A DNA stretch of 64,000 nt from Cydia pomonella (GCF_033807575.1 NC_084704.1:24715968-24779967); one strand, 5' to 3'; counted from the first letter of the stretch, positions 1 to 10,383 are shown. Notes: generated by a model not told the origin, from the sequence alone. Numbers and translations: made by a program.

Positions 1-1760
1 ACTGCCCGCCTGATGATAAGCTGTCACCGTAGCCTATGGATGCCTGCAACTTCTAAGTTGTTACATGCGCGTTGTCGATCACTGGTATTGGTGAACATTT
101 TTATACCACGTTGGTGGCAAACAAGAATACGACCCATCTGATGCTAAGCAATCACTGTAGCCTATGGATCATGCGCGTTGTTGATCATTAAAGTATGCGA
201 AATGTTGTGAAATTGCATACGGCGCGACCTGCCTGATTGTAAGTGTAGTCAGTGTAGCCTTTGGACGCCTGCAACTTCAAAGTTGTCACATGCGCGTTGC
301 CTCGCCCCAGTTTGCGTGTTTGAGGACTACTAACGTATTTTAATCTAGAAGAACTTGTGTTATACAACTATTTCTACAAGTCATGGAATTGAATAAATAT
401 AACATCACCCAATTTCTCGATCCTGCATTTTATATGTACTGAGACGTCGGTGGCAAACAACCATACAGTCCGCTCAAGTAAGCACCCTAGCCTATGGACG
501 CTTGCAAGTACTATTGTATGTACTGGTGAATGTTTATTTTCGGTTGGTTTTGGTCAGATAAACGCCAGTCCATACAATAAGTATGACCATTGGGCGAGGT
601 TTTCGACAGAGGGGTAAGCTCTTAAAGGCGACTCCAGTTTAAATGCTCTAAGGATTGTAGGCATTTAACGGAAAATTTGAGGAAATATTCAACCTTAAAC
701 GCTTTGAAATAAGCTTCATTAATAATTCACGAGAGCTGATATTTGCTTGTAATTTCATACAAAATATTAAGGACAGTAGACCTTATTAACCTTAAATACT
801 GCTTACCATATTACCATACCGTATTAAACCTTAAGCACTTTGAAATAATACAATACTTAATTCACGAAGACTGATATTTGCTTGTAACTTCATACAAAAT
901 ATTAAGGACGGTAGATCTTATTAACCGTAAAACTCTATCTGTCAAAATCAAATATATTCTAGATTAACATAAAGAATAATGACAAACAACGATCAACTCT
1001 AAGTACTAGAAATAAAGTAGAATTTTACTCAAATCGGCCGGCTGTAATGCGACATGCAAAATTGAGGCGATGGAATAAAAGTTTCACTTTAAGGGGCTCC
1101 CTAGTGCCAATGACCTTCGATCTGAATCCCCTTAGTTACCTTACCATAGCTAGTAGCCAGCTTACCATATTTACTTCAAGTTTATTGTCTTCGAGATATT
1201 TGGCATCAAAGTTGAACAATTTTAGGCCAAAAAACTGGTTTTCTGGACATAACTTTTGTGTTAGTTAACTAGTTAGTTTAAAATTAAAATCTCTGACGAG
1301 TTTTTAGAGACGACAGACGAACCCAAATGTGTAGATTTCGTGTATGTAAAACCCTTCACAGCAATCGAGTAACAAAAAAAGTGTTTTTTATAGACAATAT
1401 TTAAAAAAAATCATAAATAAATAAGTGTTCATTTCTTTTAAAATCGGCAGACCAGAATGGAGATAAAATATTGAAGACCCGATAGCCATTTGTCTTAAAA
1501 TTCTATCTAGAGTGCAAATGTGGGAGTAACGACTCAAAACTTGTCAAAAATCTGGACTGGGGACTGTGACAAGTACAAACAATAGCAATGCCTTCTCTGC
1601 TACTCCTACTGAAAGATAAATATGACTATCCCGTTCGGTCATTTCCCCCACCGCTCATGCCATGGTTCAGAGAAATGTTATCATAAATGAGACCACATTA
1701 CCGGCAACCTGCCACTAGCGCATACGCATTCTAAAATTTATTAAAAATCAGAAAATAACA

Positions 1761-2156
1761 ATGGAGTACGTAATTGAGCTCGTTGTGAGGCTGTGGTTCA
1801 GTAACAAGGGGTTTGGGGTATAATTATAAATGCGGAGATAGCGACGAAACAAATATTGCTTTCATCTCATCAATCGAGGCGCTAGCACCTGACGTGGACA
1901 TCTACAAGTGGGAGGCAGCCCGGAGCGATCTGAAGAAGCTGATCAAAGAGATTTTGGAGGAGAGGTCCGTCCTCCAGTTACACTCGGGATACCATGCGGA
2001 GGGGCTACTGCTGGAGGTGTTAAGGAAACACAACATTAGATCATTGCTCTCCGTGCCTGTTAAACAGAAAACTTTAATCTGGAAAGACGCGGGGTTGTGG
2101 TTCGTGGAGGTGATTAACCCGAAAATCATAAAAAAATATATGTGTTTGCGGACTAA
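1761..2156 (+). pseudogene. Frameshifted left-arm copy of the 131-aa gene
   Basis: The same ATG and surroundings as the right-arm gene are present, but a T run near codon 18 is one base longer (GGGGTTTGGGG against GGGGTTGGGG). This brings a stop at codon 21. A second homopolymer difference, seven A's instead of eight near the 3' end, changes the C-terminus. The rest of the frame is nearly identical to the right-arm copy. Both differences are homopolymer indels, so they could be real decay or uncorrected sequencing error. Confidence 0.65.
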
Positions 2157-2288
2157 GAATAATTGTATTTGTATGCATTCCGAAAATAAAAAAGTTTAAA
2201 AGTGAATGACTAATTATTTATTTATTTACCAATCATTTAGGTATTTTATAACGTCCCCATGCAAAGGTTTTAATACCATCGTCTAAAA

Positions 2289-2403
2289 TTAACCCTTTAC
2301 CGCATACGAAGCTATGTATGGCGGATATGATATTCAACTATATTGACAACTGTTAAAGTTCAAATTTCAACAAATATCTTTATAACATGTGGTAAGGGGT
2401 TAA
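2289..2403. mobile_element. Short TTAA-ended MITE, left arm
   Basis: The element is 115 bases, starting TTAACCCTTTACC and ending GGTAAGGGGTTAA, a terminal inverted repeat of about 13 bases. The mirror copy is at 6633-6746 and a diverged relative is at 59047-59161. TTAA ends suggest a piggyBac-like target, but no transposase is present. Confidence 0.6.
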
Positions 2404-2446
2404 TCTCTTTTTCATTATTTTAATTTGTACATATTGTGCTTCATCA

Positions 2447-2505
2447 TCATCATCTCAGCCAAAAGACGTCTACTACTGGACAAAGGCCAAATTATACATG
2501 TTATC
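2447..2505 (-). mobile_element. RTE-type LINE 3' tail (mirrored at about 6540-6597)
   Basis: On the minus strand this reads into the sequence behind the QQW C-terminus of RTE-clade LINEs (CCTTTGTCCAGTAGTAGACG), followed by GGCTGAGATGATGATGATGA. Compare the coding tail at 18600-18640, where the homologous sequence encodes GEAFAQQW. Confidence 0.55.
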
Positions 2506-2883
2506 ATAAAGAGGTTTACGTAAGACTAAACAGCAAGAGTATTTATTAAAATTTAATCGTTGTCGTACAGGAGCGGCATTAATACCTTTCGTTTTTTACA
2601 CATTTTAATTTTGTTTATTTATGTCGTCTGAGGCTAATATACACGCATACATTTTTGGTCTTAACACAACCAATTCTCGCACTATTCTCCATTTGTTTTC
2701 ATCCTTTATCATGCCTAAAACTTTTTATTGACTTGTGGTAAATTATATACATTGTTATGAGAGGTCACATTAGTAGTAAATTGTCTATTTATAAGGGGAT
2801 TCTACGTGTTTGCTTCGGCTCCACGCACGCATACAAATTTCAGGTCCTGAGATTATGTAAATGACAGAGATAATAATTAAGTA

Positions 2884-3010
2884 AGTAAATATTCTTTATT
2901 GCACCACAAACAAAACAAATTTAAAACAGATTTACAATGTACAGAAAGGTAGCAACAGGCGGTCTTATCGCTGTAAGCGATCTCTTCCAGACAACCTTAG
3001 GTATCAGGAT
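2884..3010 (-). mobile_element. Retroposon 3' tail ending in AATAAAGAATATTTACTT (mirrored at 6045-6160)
   Basis: The minus strand reads GGAAGAGATCGCTTACAGCG, then CCGCCTGTTGCTACC and GTGGTGCAATAAAGAATATT. This is a tail I recognise from lepidopteran retroposons. The same ending occurs next to the hairpin at 35055-35157. Confidence 0.5.
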
Positions 3011-3408
3011 ATAAAGAACAGTAAGTTTTTATAACAGGTAGTGCACGAATATATTAGAGGAATAGGAAAATTACACAAACATTAAGCAGACAGTACATAC
3101 AGTACATTTACAATTTAAATAAACAAATAAATATAACAATACTTACCAATATTAAAATAAATAAATATTAGTTACATATCTAAATATACATACATACATA
3201 CATACCTAATATAACACAGTGACACATTAAGAGAGACAAGTAATGATTTTTCAGTAGGGTTTTAAAGCTAATTAATCCCTTGCTTTTAGATTAAATTGTC
3301 TTAAAGGACCTCTGCGCTGTTGGCTTCGGCCCCAAGCATGCCTCCCAAAGGTCCCGAGATATGGAAAGGACAAACAAACAAAATAACTAACTAACTAATA
3401 ACTGGAAC

Positions 3409-3530
3409 TGGAAGAGATCCCCGAAAGGGATAAGTTGGCCTTTGTACACATGATGTGTTTTTTTTCTGTTTTATGTTTCTTTTTGTACAATAAAGTGTTT
3501 TACTACTACTACAATAATAATAACTCTAGA
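3409..3530 (+). mobile_element. Retroposon 3' tail (GGAAGAGATCCC...GTACAATAAAG), mirrored at 5519-5640
   Basis: The order is GGAAGAGATCCC, GATAAGTTGGCCTTTGTACA, TTTTTGTACAATAAAGTG, then a short ACT/AAT microsatellite. Relatives lie at 24228-24420 (plus) and 36190-36335 (minus). I infer a 5'-truncated LINE or SINE tail. Confidence 0.55.
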
Positions 3531-3718
3531 CCCTAGCTAATTACGAGCGTGAGCTCTAATATGCCCTCGTAAAGCCGAAACTCTGTCGCAGGTGGGGTAG
3601 TAAAGTTGACGAGAATCATTGTAGGTATAATTATAGGAGGGTTTCGGTAGGGATTTACCTATCTGACGTTTCGCATCAAGGTCAATGAGACTCGTGCCTT
3701 CAAAGTTCTTTACACTTG

Positions 3719-4109
3719 TTTTAAAACGAGAACGTCATTCTGACCGCAGAGATGCATAAGTACTCCTCCCATTTGTCAGGTGGTATAGCGTAGGTGGCGC
3801 GTAAGCACGTCCTTATTACGTAGGTGCTGCCCACATTGCTTCCGATTACCAGTTGATAGCTGGGAATAGAAAACGGCTTTCCAGTCCAGTCTGCAATCCG
3901 CCATACGCTAAACATGCCTACACCACCTTAGCTGACCCTTCATTAAGAGCGCCTCCATGTCAGGCATCTTGCATCGACTAAGAACTTCAGTGTTGGGCAC
4001 GCGATCTTACATCTTAAACGCAGAATGGAACGTGGCTTGCAAGCGAATGTCGCCTTTGTACAAATACCAAGAATCGAAAGAACCATGCTCTGTACATCGA
4101 CAACTTCGT
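3719..4109 (-). pseudogene. Mirror copy of the LINE C-terminal fragment
   Basis: This is the reverse-complement duplicate of 4926-5318. The break at 4109 falls in the middle of the LINE sequence, so the inversion junction cut the element. There is no coding capacity beyond what the right-arm copy shows. Confidence 0.75.
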
Positions 4110-4925
4110 TTCAACAGGTTTTGGAAACCTGTTCTATCTAACCTATTTTGGTTTGCCTGTTCTGTTGTGACCTGTTTTGGAATTGGTCTGTTTTAGTAGT
4201 TAATAGAATGGGGTATGTTCTATAAGGGCCATGAACACAACGGCTCAGATGGACTGGGACAACTACTATGAAACCAAGGCCAGGTACATACTGCGGTACT
4301 GGAGATCATGGAGGAACGTCTGCAGCAGCATCGAAAAACAAGCCCACAGCACAACTGGGCAGCCCGATGGTACATACACATCTTCCCCTACAGAGACCCA
4401 ACGCGTTCTCTCCCTAGTAACCCACTTTCCAGGACGCGTAAGTCTCAACAATGAAGATCAGCAGGACGAGGAATACAGTACAACTGACAAATGGCGTACA
4501 GAATCTCGTCACCGCTGAAAAACTCAGGCGTGGGCCCATTGACAGCTTTCATCCCTACAAGACGGCTGGTCCGGATGGGATCTTCCCCGCTCTCCAACAG
4601 TGGGGTCAAGGGCTCATTTAGGAAACCCTGACTGCATTAAAAACATTTATGCCCACTAGATTCTAATCAAATCATGGTGAGAGAGCACATATTTCATTAC
4701 AAGACCTTTCAACATTACTTGTTCTTTATTTCTTAAAGTGCCTAGGTCCTTGATATTATTACTATAGAAGGGAAACTCCTAACAGAAGTGTCTTCTTACA
4801 AGTGTCTTGGGAGCCAAATCAGAAAGGATAACAGACTAGCCTCCGAGATCCCAACTAGGATTGCTGCGTCCACTTTCAGTCGGTTAACACATCGTATCCG
4901 GGGATCGCATAATCTAAAGCTGCAG
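4110..4925. other. Spacer between the inverted arms
   Basis: This is 816 bases with no counterpart in the mirror strand. It begins with a short stretch of imperfect repeats of CCTGTT/AACAGG at 4106-4190. It then carries two plus-strand LINE coding fragments (described separately) separated by about 150 bases of AT-rich sequence with no recognised content. Confidence 0.8.
4231..4615 (+). pseudogene. LINE fragment, region just before and at the start of the reverse transcriptase
   Basis: Translation gives a region typical of the segment between endonuclease and reverse transcriptase in non-LTR retrotransposons: WRSWRNVCSSIEK, then QPDGTYTSSPTET and THFPG. After a frame change near 4517 it continues as FHPYKTAGPDGIFPALQQW, matching the family consensus PYK(S/A)AGPDGIFPALLQ that opens the polymerase domain. 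Frame changes and an in-frame stop show it is dead. It probably belongs to the same element as 4776-5318, with an internal deletion between them. Confidence 0.75.
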
Positions 4926-5318
4926 ACGAAGTTGTCGATGTACAGAGCCATGGTTCTTTCGATTCTTGGTATTTGTACAAAGGCGACATTCGCTTGCAAG
5001 CCACGTTCCATTCTGCGTTTAAGATGGTAAGATCGCGTGCCCAACACTGAAGTTCTTAGTCGATGCAAGATGCCTGACATGGAGGCGCTCTTAATGAAGG
5101 GTCAGCTAAGGTGGTGTAGGCATGTTTAGCGTATGGCGGATTGCAGACTGGACTGGAAAGCCGTTTTCTATTCCCAGCTATCAACTGGTAATCGGAAGCA
5201 ATGTGGGCAGCACCTACGTCATAAGGACGTGCTTACGCGCCACCTACGCTATACCCCCTGACAAATGGGAGGAGTACTTATGCATCTCTGCGGTCAGAAT
5301 GACGTTCTCGTTTTAAAA
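4776..5318 (+). pseudogene. LINE reverse transcriptase C-terminal fragment
   Basis: Translation reads YKCLGSQIRKDNRLASEIPTR, then FSRLTHRIRGSHNLKLQTKL, a tract around RAMVLSILG, and after frame breaks NTEVLSRCKMPDMEALLMK and QLRWCRHV. These are hallmark motifs of the thumb and post-polymerase region of non-LTR reverse transcriptases (YLGS..., TKL.MYRA.VLS.L, QLRW.GHV). The tail VFYSQLSTGNRKQCGQHLRH also fits. Several frameshifts and stops make it a remnant. From 4926 onward it lies inside the right arm of the inverted repeat, so its second half is mirrored at 3719-4109. Confidence 0.8.
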
Positions 5319-6632
5319 CAAGTGTAAAGAACTTTGAAGGCACGAGTCTCATTGACCTTGATGCGAAACGTCAGATAGGTAAATCCCTACCGAAACCCTC
5401 CTATAATTATACCTACAATGATTCTCGTCAACTTTACTACCCCACCTGCGACAGAGTTTCGGCTTTACGAGGGCATATTAGAGCTCACGCTCGTAATTAG
5501 CTAGGGTCTAGAGTTATTATTATTGTAGTAGTAGTAGTAAAACACTTTATTGTACAAAAAGAAACATAAAACAGAAAAAAAACACATCATGTGTACAAAG
5601 GCCAACTTATCCCTTTCGGGGATCTCTTCCAGTTCCAGTTATTAGTTAGTTATTTATTTTGTTTGTTTGTCCTTTCCATATCTCGGGACCTTTGGGAGTC
5701 ATGCTTGGGGCCGAAGCCAACAGCGCAGAGGTCCTTTAAGACAATTTAATCTAAAAGCAAGGGATTAATTAGCTTTAAAACCCTACTGACAAATCATTAC
5801 TGGTCTCTCTTAATGTGTCACTGTGTTATATTAGGTATGTATGTATGTATGTATATTTAGATATGTAACTAATATTTATTTATTTTAATATTGGTATGTA
5901 TTGTTATATTTATTTGTTTATTTAAATTGTAAATGTACTGTATGTACTGTCTGCTTAATGTTTGTGTAATTTTCCTATTCCTCTAATATATTCGTGCACT
6001 ACCTGTTATAAAAACTTACTGTTCTTTATATCCTGATACCCTAAGGTTGTCTGGAAGAGATCGCTTACAGCGATAAGACCGCCTGTTGCTACCTTTCTTA
6101 CATTGTAAATCTGTTTTTAAATTTGTTTTGTTTGTGGTGCAATAAAGAATATTTACTTAATTATTATCTCTGTCATTTACATAATCTCAGGACCTGAAAT
6201 TTGGTATGCGTGCGTGGAGCCGAAGCAAACACGTAGATCCCCTTATAAATAGACAATTTACTCTAATGTGACCTCTCATAACAATGTATATAATTTACCA
6301 CAAGTCAATAAAAAGTTTTAGGCATGATGAAGGATGAAAACAAATGGAGAATAGTGCGAGAATTGGTTGCGTTAAGACCAAAAATGTATGCGTGTATATT
6401 AGCCTCAGACGACATAAATAAACAAAATTAAAATGTGTAAAAAACGAAAGGTATTAATGCCGCTCCTGTACGACAACGATTAAATTTTAATAAATACTCT
6501 TGCTGTTTAGTCTTACGTAAACCTCTTTATGATAACATGTATAATTTGGCCTTTGTCCAGTAGTAGACGTCTTTTGGCTGAGATGATGATGATGAAGCAC
6601 AATATGTACAAATTAAAAGAATGAAAAAGAGA

Positions 6633-6746
6633 TTAACCCCTTACACATGTTATAAAGATATTTGTTGAAATTTGAACTTTAACAGTTGTCAATATAGTTG
6701 AATATCATATCCGCCATACATAGCTTCGTATGCGGTAAAGGGTTAA
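6633..6746. mobile_element. Short TTAA-ended MITE, right arm
   Basis: This is the inverted-arm counterpart of 2289-2403 with the same terminal inverted repeats. It was therefore present before the arms duplicated. Confidence 0.6.
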
Positions 6747-6878
6747 TTTTAGACGATGGTATTAAAACCTTTGCATGGGGACGTTATAAAATACCTAAAT
6801 GATTGGTAAATAAATAAATAATTAGTCATTCACTTTTAAACTTTTTTATTTTCGGAATGCATACAAATACAATTATTC

Positions 6879-7274
6879 TTAGTCCGCAAACACATATATT
6901 TTTTTTATGATTTTCGGGTTAATCACCTCCACGAACCACAACCCCGCGTCTTTCCAGATTAAAGTTTTCTGTTTAACAGGCACGGAGAGCAATGATCTAA
7001 TGTTGTGTTTCCTTAGCACCTCCAGCAGTAGCCCCTCCGCATGGTATCCCGAGTGTAACTGGAGGACGGACCTCTCCTCCAAAATCTCTTTGATCAGCTT
7101 CTTCAGATCGCTCCGGGCTGCCTCCCACTTGTAGATGTCCACGTCAGGTGCTAGCGCCTCGATTGATGAGATGAAAGCAATATTTGTTTCGTCGCTATCT
7201 CCGCATTTATAATTATACCCCAACCCCTTGTTACTGAACCACAGCCTCACAACGAGCTCAATTACGTACTCCAT
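6879..7274 (-). CDS. Unrecognised 131-aa protein (right-arm copy, intact)
   Basis: The open frame is 131 codons from ATG to TAA. The start context (AACAATGG) is a good insect Kozak match. An AATAAA hexamer lies just past the stop, within the sequence GAAAATAAAAAAG. GC content and use of C or G in third codon positions are clearly higher than in the AT-rich flanks, as expected of real coding sequence. The protein is soluble-looking, with no signal peptide or membrane segment that I can see. It has a charged helical middle (WEAARSDLKKLIKEILEER) and a C-terminal half that starts SGYHAEGLLLEVL and contains LWFVEVINP. I do not recognise the family. It could be a host gene captured by the inverted repeat or an accessory gene of a mobile element. 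The second copy in the left arm is broken. Confidence 0.6.
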   Translation of the reverse strand: MEYVIELVVRLWFSNKGLGYNYKCGDSDETNIAFISSIEALAPDVDIYKWEAARSDLKKLIKEILEERSVLQLHSGYHAEGLLLEVLRKHNIRSLLSVPVKQKTLIWKDAGLWFVEVINPKIIKKIYVFAD

Positions 7275-8601
7275 TGTTATTTTCTGATTTTTAATAATTT
7301 TAGAATGCGTATGCGCTAGTGGCAGGTTGCCGGTAATGTGGTCTCATTTATGATAACATTTCTCTGAACCATGGCATGAGCGGTGGGGGAAATGACCGAA
7401 CGGGATAGTCCTATTTATCTTTCAGTAGGAGTAGCAGAGAAGGCGTTGCTATTGTTTGTTCTTGTCACAGTCCCCAGTCCAGATTTTTGACAAGTTTTGA
7501 GTCGTTACTCCTACATTTGCACTATAGATAGAATTTTATGACGAACGGCTATCGGGTCTTCAATATTTTATCTCCATTCTGGTCTGCCGATTTTAAAAGA
7601 AACATGAACACTTATTTATTTATGATTTTTTTAAATATTGTCTATAAAAACACTTTTTTCGTTACTCGATTGCTGTGAAGGGTTTTACATACACGAAATC
7701 TACACATTTGGGTTCGTCTGTCGTCTCTAAAAACTCGTCAGAGATTTTAATTTTAAACTAACTAGTTAACTAACACAAAAGTTATGTCCAGAAAACCAGT
7801 TTTTTGGCCTAAAATTGTTCAACTTTGATGCCAAATATCTCGAAGACAATAAACTTGAAGTAAATATGGTAAGCTGGCTACTAGCTATGGTAAGGTAACT
7901 AAGGGGATTCAGATCGAAGGTCATTGGCACTAGGGAGCCCCTTAAAGTGAAACTTTTATTCCATCGCCTCAATTATGCATGTCGCATTACAGCCGGCCGA
8001 TTTGAGTAAAATTCTACTTTATTTCTAGTACTTAGAGTTGATCGTTGTTTGTCATTATTCTTTATGTTAATCTAGAATATATTTGATTTTGACAGATAGA
8101 GTTTTACGGTTAATAAGATCTACCGTCCTTAATATTTTGTATGAAGTTACAAGCAAATATCAGTCTTCGTGAATTAAGTATTGTATTATTTCAAAGTGCT
8201 TAAGGTTTAATACGGTATGGTAATATGGTAAGCCGTATTTAAGGTTAATAAGGTCTACTGTCCTTAATATTTTGTATGAAATTACAAGCAAATATCAGCT
8301 CTCGTGAATTATTAATGAAGCTTATTTCAAAGCGTTTAAGGTTGAATATTTCCTCAAATTTTCCGTTAAATGCCTACAATCCTTAGAGCATTTAAACCGG
8401 AGTCGCCTTTAAGAGCTTACCCCTCTGTCGAAAACCTCGCCCAATGGTCATACTTATTGTATGGACTGGCGTTTATCTGACCAAAACCAACCGAAAATAA
8501 ACATTCACCAGTACATACAATAGTACTTGCAAGCGTCCATAGGCTAGGGTGCTTACTTGAGCGGACTGTATGGTTGTTGCCACCGACGTCTCAGTACATA
8601 T

Positions 8602-8745
8602 CAGTGGCGGATCGTTCATAGAACTCGATTCCCACCGGCTTGTCTAATTTCAGCCCGTTGAGTACTTTCACGATCGGTTCATGGAGAAAAGGAAAGCAAA
8701 ATTAGCTCCGGGTTCCCTATGAATATTTGTGACGTGCCGCCACTG
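8602..8745. mobile_element. hAT-like MITE with 8-bp target duplication
   Basis: The 144-bp element has termini CAGTGGCGG and CCGCCACTG, and is flanked on both sides by GTACATAT (8594-8601 and 8746-8753). CAGTG ends and an 8-bp duplication are the signature of hAT elements. The left arm has the uninterrupted site with a single ATATGTAC at 432-439, so presence and absence can be compared directly within the window. No transposase is encoded. Confidence 0.88.
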
Positions 8746-9130
8746 GTACATATAAAATGCAGGATCGATAAATTGGGTGATGTTATATTTATTCAATTCC
8801 ATGACTTGTAGATATAGTTGTATAACACAAGTTCTTCTAGATTAGAATACGTTAGTAGTCCTCAAACACGCAAACTGGGGCGAGGCAACGCGCATGTGAC
8901 AACTTTGAAGTTGCAGGCGTCCAAAGGCTACACTGACTACACTTACAATCAGGCAGGTCGCGCCGTATGCAATTTCACAACATTTCGCATACTTTAATGA
9001 TCAACAACGCGCATGATCCATAGGCTACAGTGATTGCTTAGCATCAGATGGGTCGTATTCTTGTTTGCCACCAACGTGGTATAAAAATGTTCACCAATAC
9101 CAGTGATCGACAACGCGCATGTAACAACTT

Positions 9131-9383
9131 AGAAGTTGCAGGCATCCATAGGCTACGGTGACAGTTATCATCAGGCGGACAGTATTCGTGTTTGCCACCG
9201 ACATGGTATAAAAAAAAAGTTGCAGGCATCCATAGGCTACGTGACAGCTTATCACCAGGCGGGCAGTATTCGTGTTTGCCACTGACGTGGTATAAAAAAA
9301 AAGTTGCAGGCATCCATAGGCTACGGTGACAGTTATCATCAGGCGGACAGTATTCGTGTTTGCCACCGACGTGGTATAAATAA
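9131..9383. repeat. Tandem repeat of LINE-tail segment, about 84 bp x 3
   Basis: Three consecutive units each read GTTGCAGGCATCCATAGGCT, then GGCGG(A/G)CAGTATTCGTG, then GTGGTATAAA with an A run. The unit is the 3' tail of the jockey-like LINE seen at 22290-22395. The array straddles the outer end of the right arm. It creates the overlapping minus-strand open frames in this stretch, which I do not regard as genes. Confidence 0.8.
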
Positions 9384-9432
9384 GTTCACCAGTACCAGGA
9401 ATCGGAATTAGGTCAGCTAAAAAATACCTATT

Positions 9433-9768
9433 ACATAATATAGAGTGGTTACAACCGGATATAAAATGTATTTTTCTTGAATACCTGGATATTCGATATT
9501 TATTTATTATTCACATACAGATATACTCGACTTGCTAGTTAACGACATACTTAGGTTTAGAAACTCCCTTTTCTAAAAAGTGTGATGTAAATGTTACCAG
9601 ATGTAACTAGAAATAGTTACAACTTTTAGATTAACATGAAACATCCCGTAATGTAAGTAAAAACATGTATGTTTAACATTACGACTAGTACCTGGATAAA
9701 TATCGAATACCCAGGTATTCAAGAAAATATACATTTTTCTATCCGGTTTTAACCACTATATATTATGT
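9433..9768. mobile_element. MITE with about 77-bp terminal inverted repeats
   Basis: The left end ACATAATATAGAGTGGTTAC through GAATACCTGGATATTCGATA is matched in reverse complement by 9692-9768 (TATCGAATACCCAGGTATTC through ATATATTATGT). It is about 336 bases long with no coding sequence. I could not define a convincing target duplication, so superfamily is not assigned. Confidence 0.75.
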
Positions 9769-9779
9769 GCTCTTGCAAA

Positions 9780-10383
9780 TATGCCCGTATGCATATTTTA
9801 AAACAAACTTATTGGGCAGTTGGAAAAGTACAAAGTCCATATATTTGTTGACCACAAGCTCCAAAACCAACCGCACCTGGAGCAAGCCGATGCCATCGAC
9901 CTCGACCTTGACGCGTACACGTGCTCTGTGGCGTCAGATACATACAAAGTAGCGCCAATATATAAATATATAAATATATATATGCATATTTTAAATCTAA
10001 CTTATTCTCTCTCTTATCTCGATCGACCTCGACGCCCACGTAGGAATTTGCAGGTGGCCGTCGGCGCCACGGTGGCGGCTGATGCAACACGTCGGGAGAT
10101 AAATACCTAAATTGAGCCAAAAACGAGAAATTAGGACCAGTTTCACCGTGACGGGGTGGCCTAGGGGTTCATGACGTTAACTGGCTAAAGACGCCCCGGT
10201 CAGCTAAAGACGCTGGTTCGAATCCGACCTTCGCCACTGGAGGCCACCTCGTCACTTTTTGTTTGTCGTACACGTACAAAGTGGTGCCATCTATTTTAGC
10301 GAAGTTTTCCCTCGGGAGATAAATACCTTAAACATAGAAAGTAGCGCCAACTGGCGAGGATATATGCACAACTACCAAGGGGC
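9780..10383. repeat. Degenerate repeat cluster (GTAGCGCCAA and GGGAGATAAATACC motifs)
   Basis: Related short motifs recur: GGGAGATAAATACCT(T)AAA at 10094 and 10314, with a shorter form at 10790, and G(T/G)(A/G)GCGCCA(A/T)CT-type motifs at about 9950, 10340 and 10463. Two segments (9895-9925 and 10018-10045) share a similar GAC/CTC-rich sequence. The open frames here have no recognisable domain. I cannot exclude a decayed exon of the neighbouring ZSWIM8-like gene, but the sequence gives no support for one. Confidence 0.45.
10154..10258 (+). mobile_element. tRNA-derived SINE head
   Basis: A polymerase III A-box-like GGGTGGCCTAGGGGTT is followed by a B-box GGTTCGAATCC, then GACCTTCGCCACTGGA and a T-rich end at CACTTTTTGT. 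The section CTAAAGACGC occurs twice, a small internal duplication that lengthens the tRNA-like part. Confidence 0.65.

Larger units (their letters stand above)
1..4109. repeat. Left arm of a giant inverted repeat
   Basis: Read in reverse complement, this arm matches 4926-9183 almost base for base. Position 1 pairs with about 9183 and position 4109 with 4926. Everything in the arm is mirrored: the 131-codon gene, retroposon tails, a 115-bp TTAA-ended element and a LINE fragment at the inner edge. The outer 470 bases contain copies of the LINE 3' tail that is dispersed through the window. Differences between the arms are scattered substitutions, homopolymer length changes and one clean MITE insertion present only in the right arm. 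The left arm probably continues upstream of the window. Confidence 0.93.
4926..9183. repeat. Right arm of a giant inverted repeat
   Basis: This is the mirror copy of 1-4109. It is about 150 bases longer, nearly all of which is explained by a 144-bp MITE plus its 8-bp target duplication at 8602-8753. It holds the open version of the 131-codon gene on the minus strand. Its inner boundary (4926) falls inside a LINE reverse-transcriptase fragment that runs unbroken from the spacer into this arm. The right arm therefore looks like the original orientation and the left arm like the inverted copy. Confidence 0.93.

Noticed and set aside
1047..1268. 73-codon frame present in both palindrome arms
   Set aside because: Conservation between arms is explained by the duplication. 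The stretch looks like part of a non-coding dispersed repeat and has no domain.
1..9183. Palindrome dismissed wholly as a sequencing artefact
   Set aside because: The 816-bp unique spacer, scattered substitutions and a MITE filled in one arm and empty in the other are hard to get from one molecule read on both strands. A mis-joined haplotype remains possible and is listed as a check.
9044..9366. Two overlapping minus-strand frames with repeated YGCLQLFFYTT-type segments
   Set aside because: The internal repeats mirror the 84-bp LINE-tail tandem array, which is non-coding.
9809..10120. Possible further exon of the ZSWIM8-like gene (QPPPWRRRPPANSYVGVEVD)
   Set aside because: The segment is GC-richer and on the right strand, but I saw no acceptor-donor pair in a consistent phase, and it lies in a cluster of degenerate repeats.
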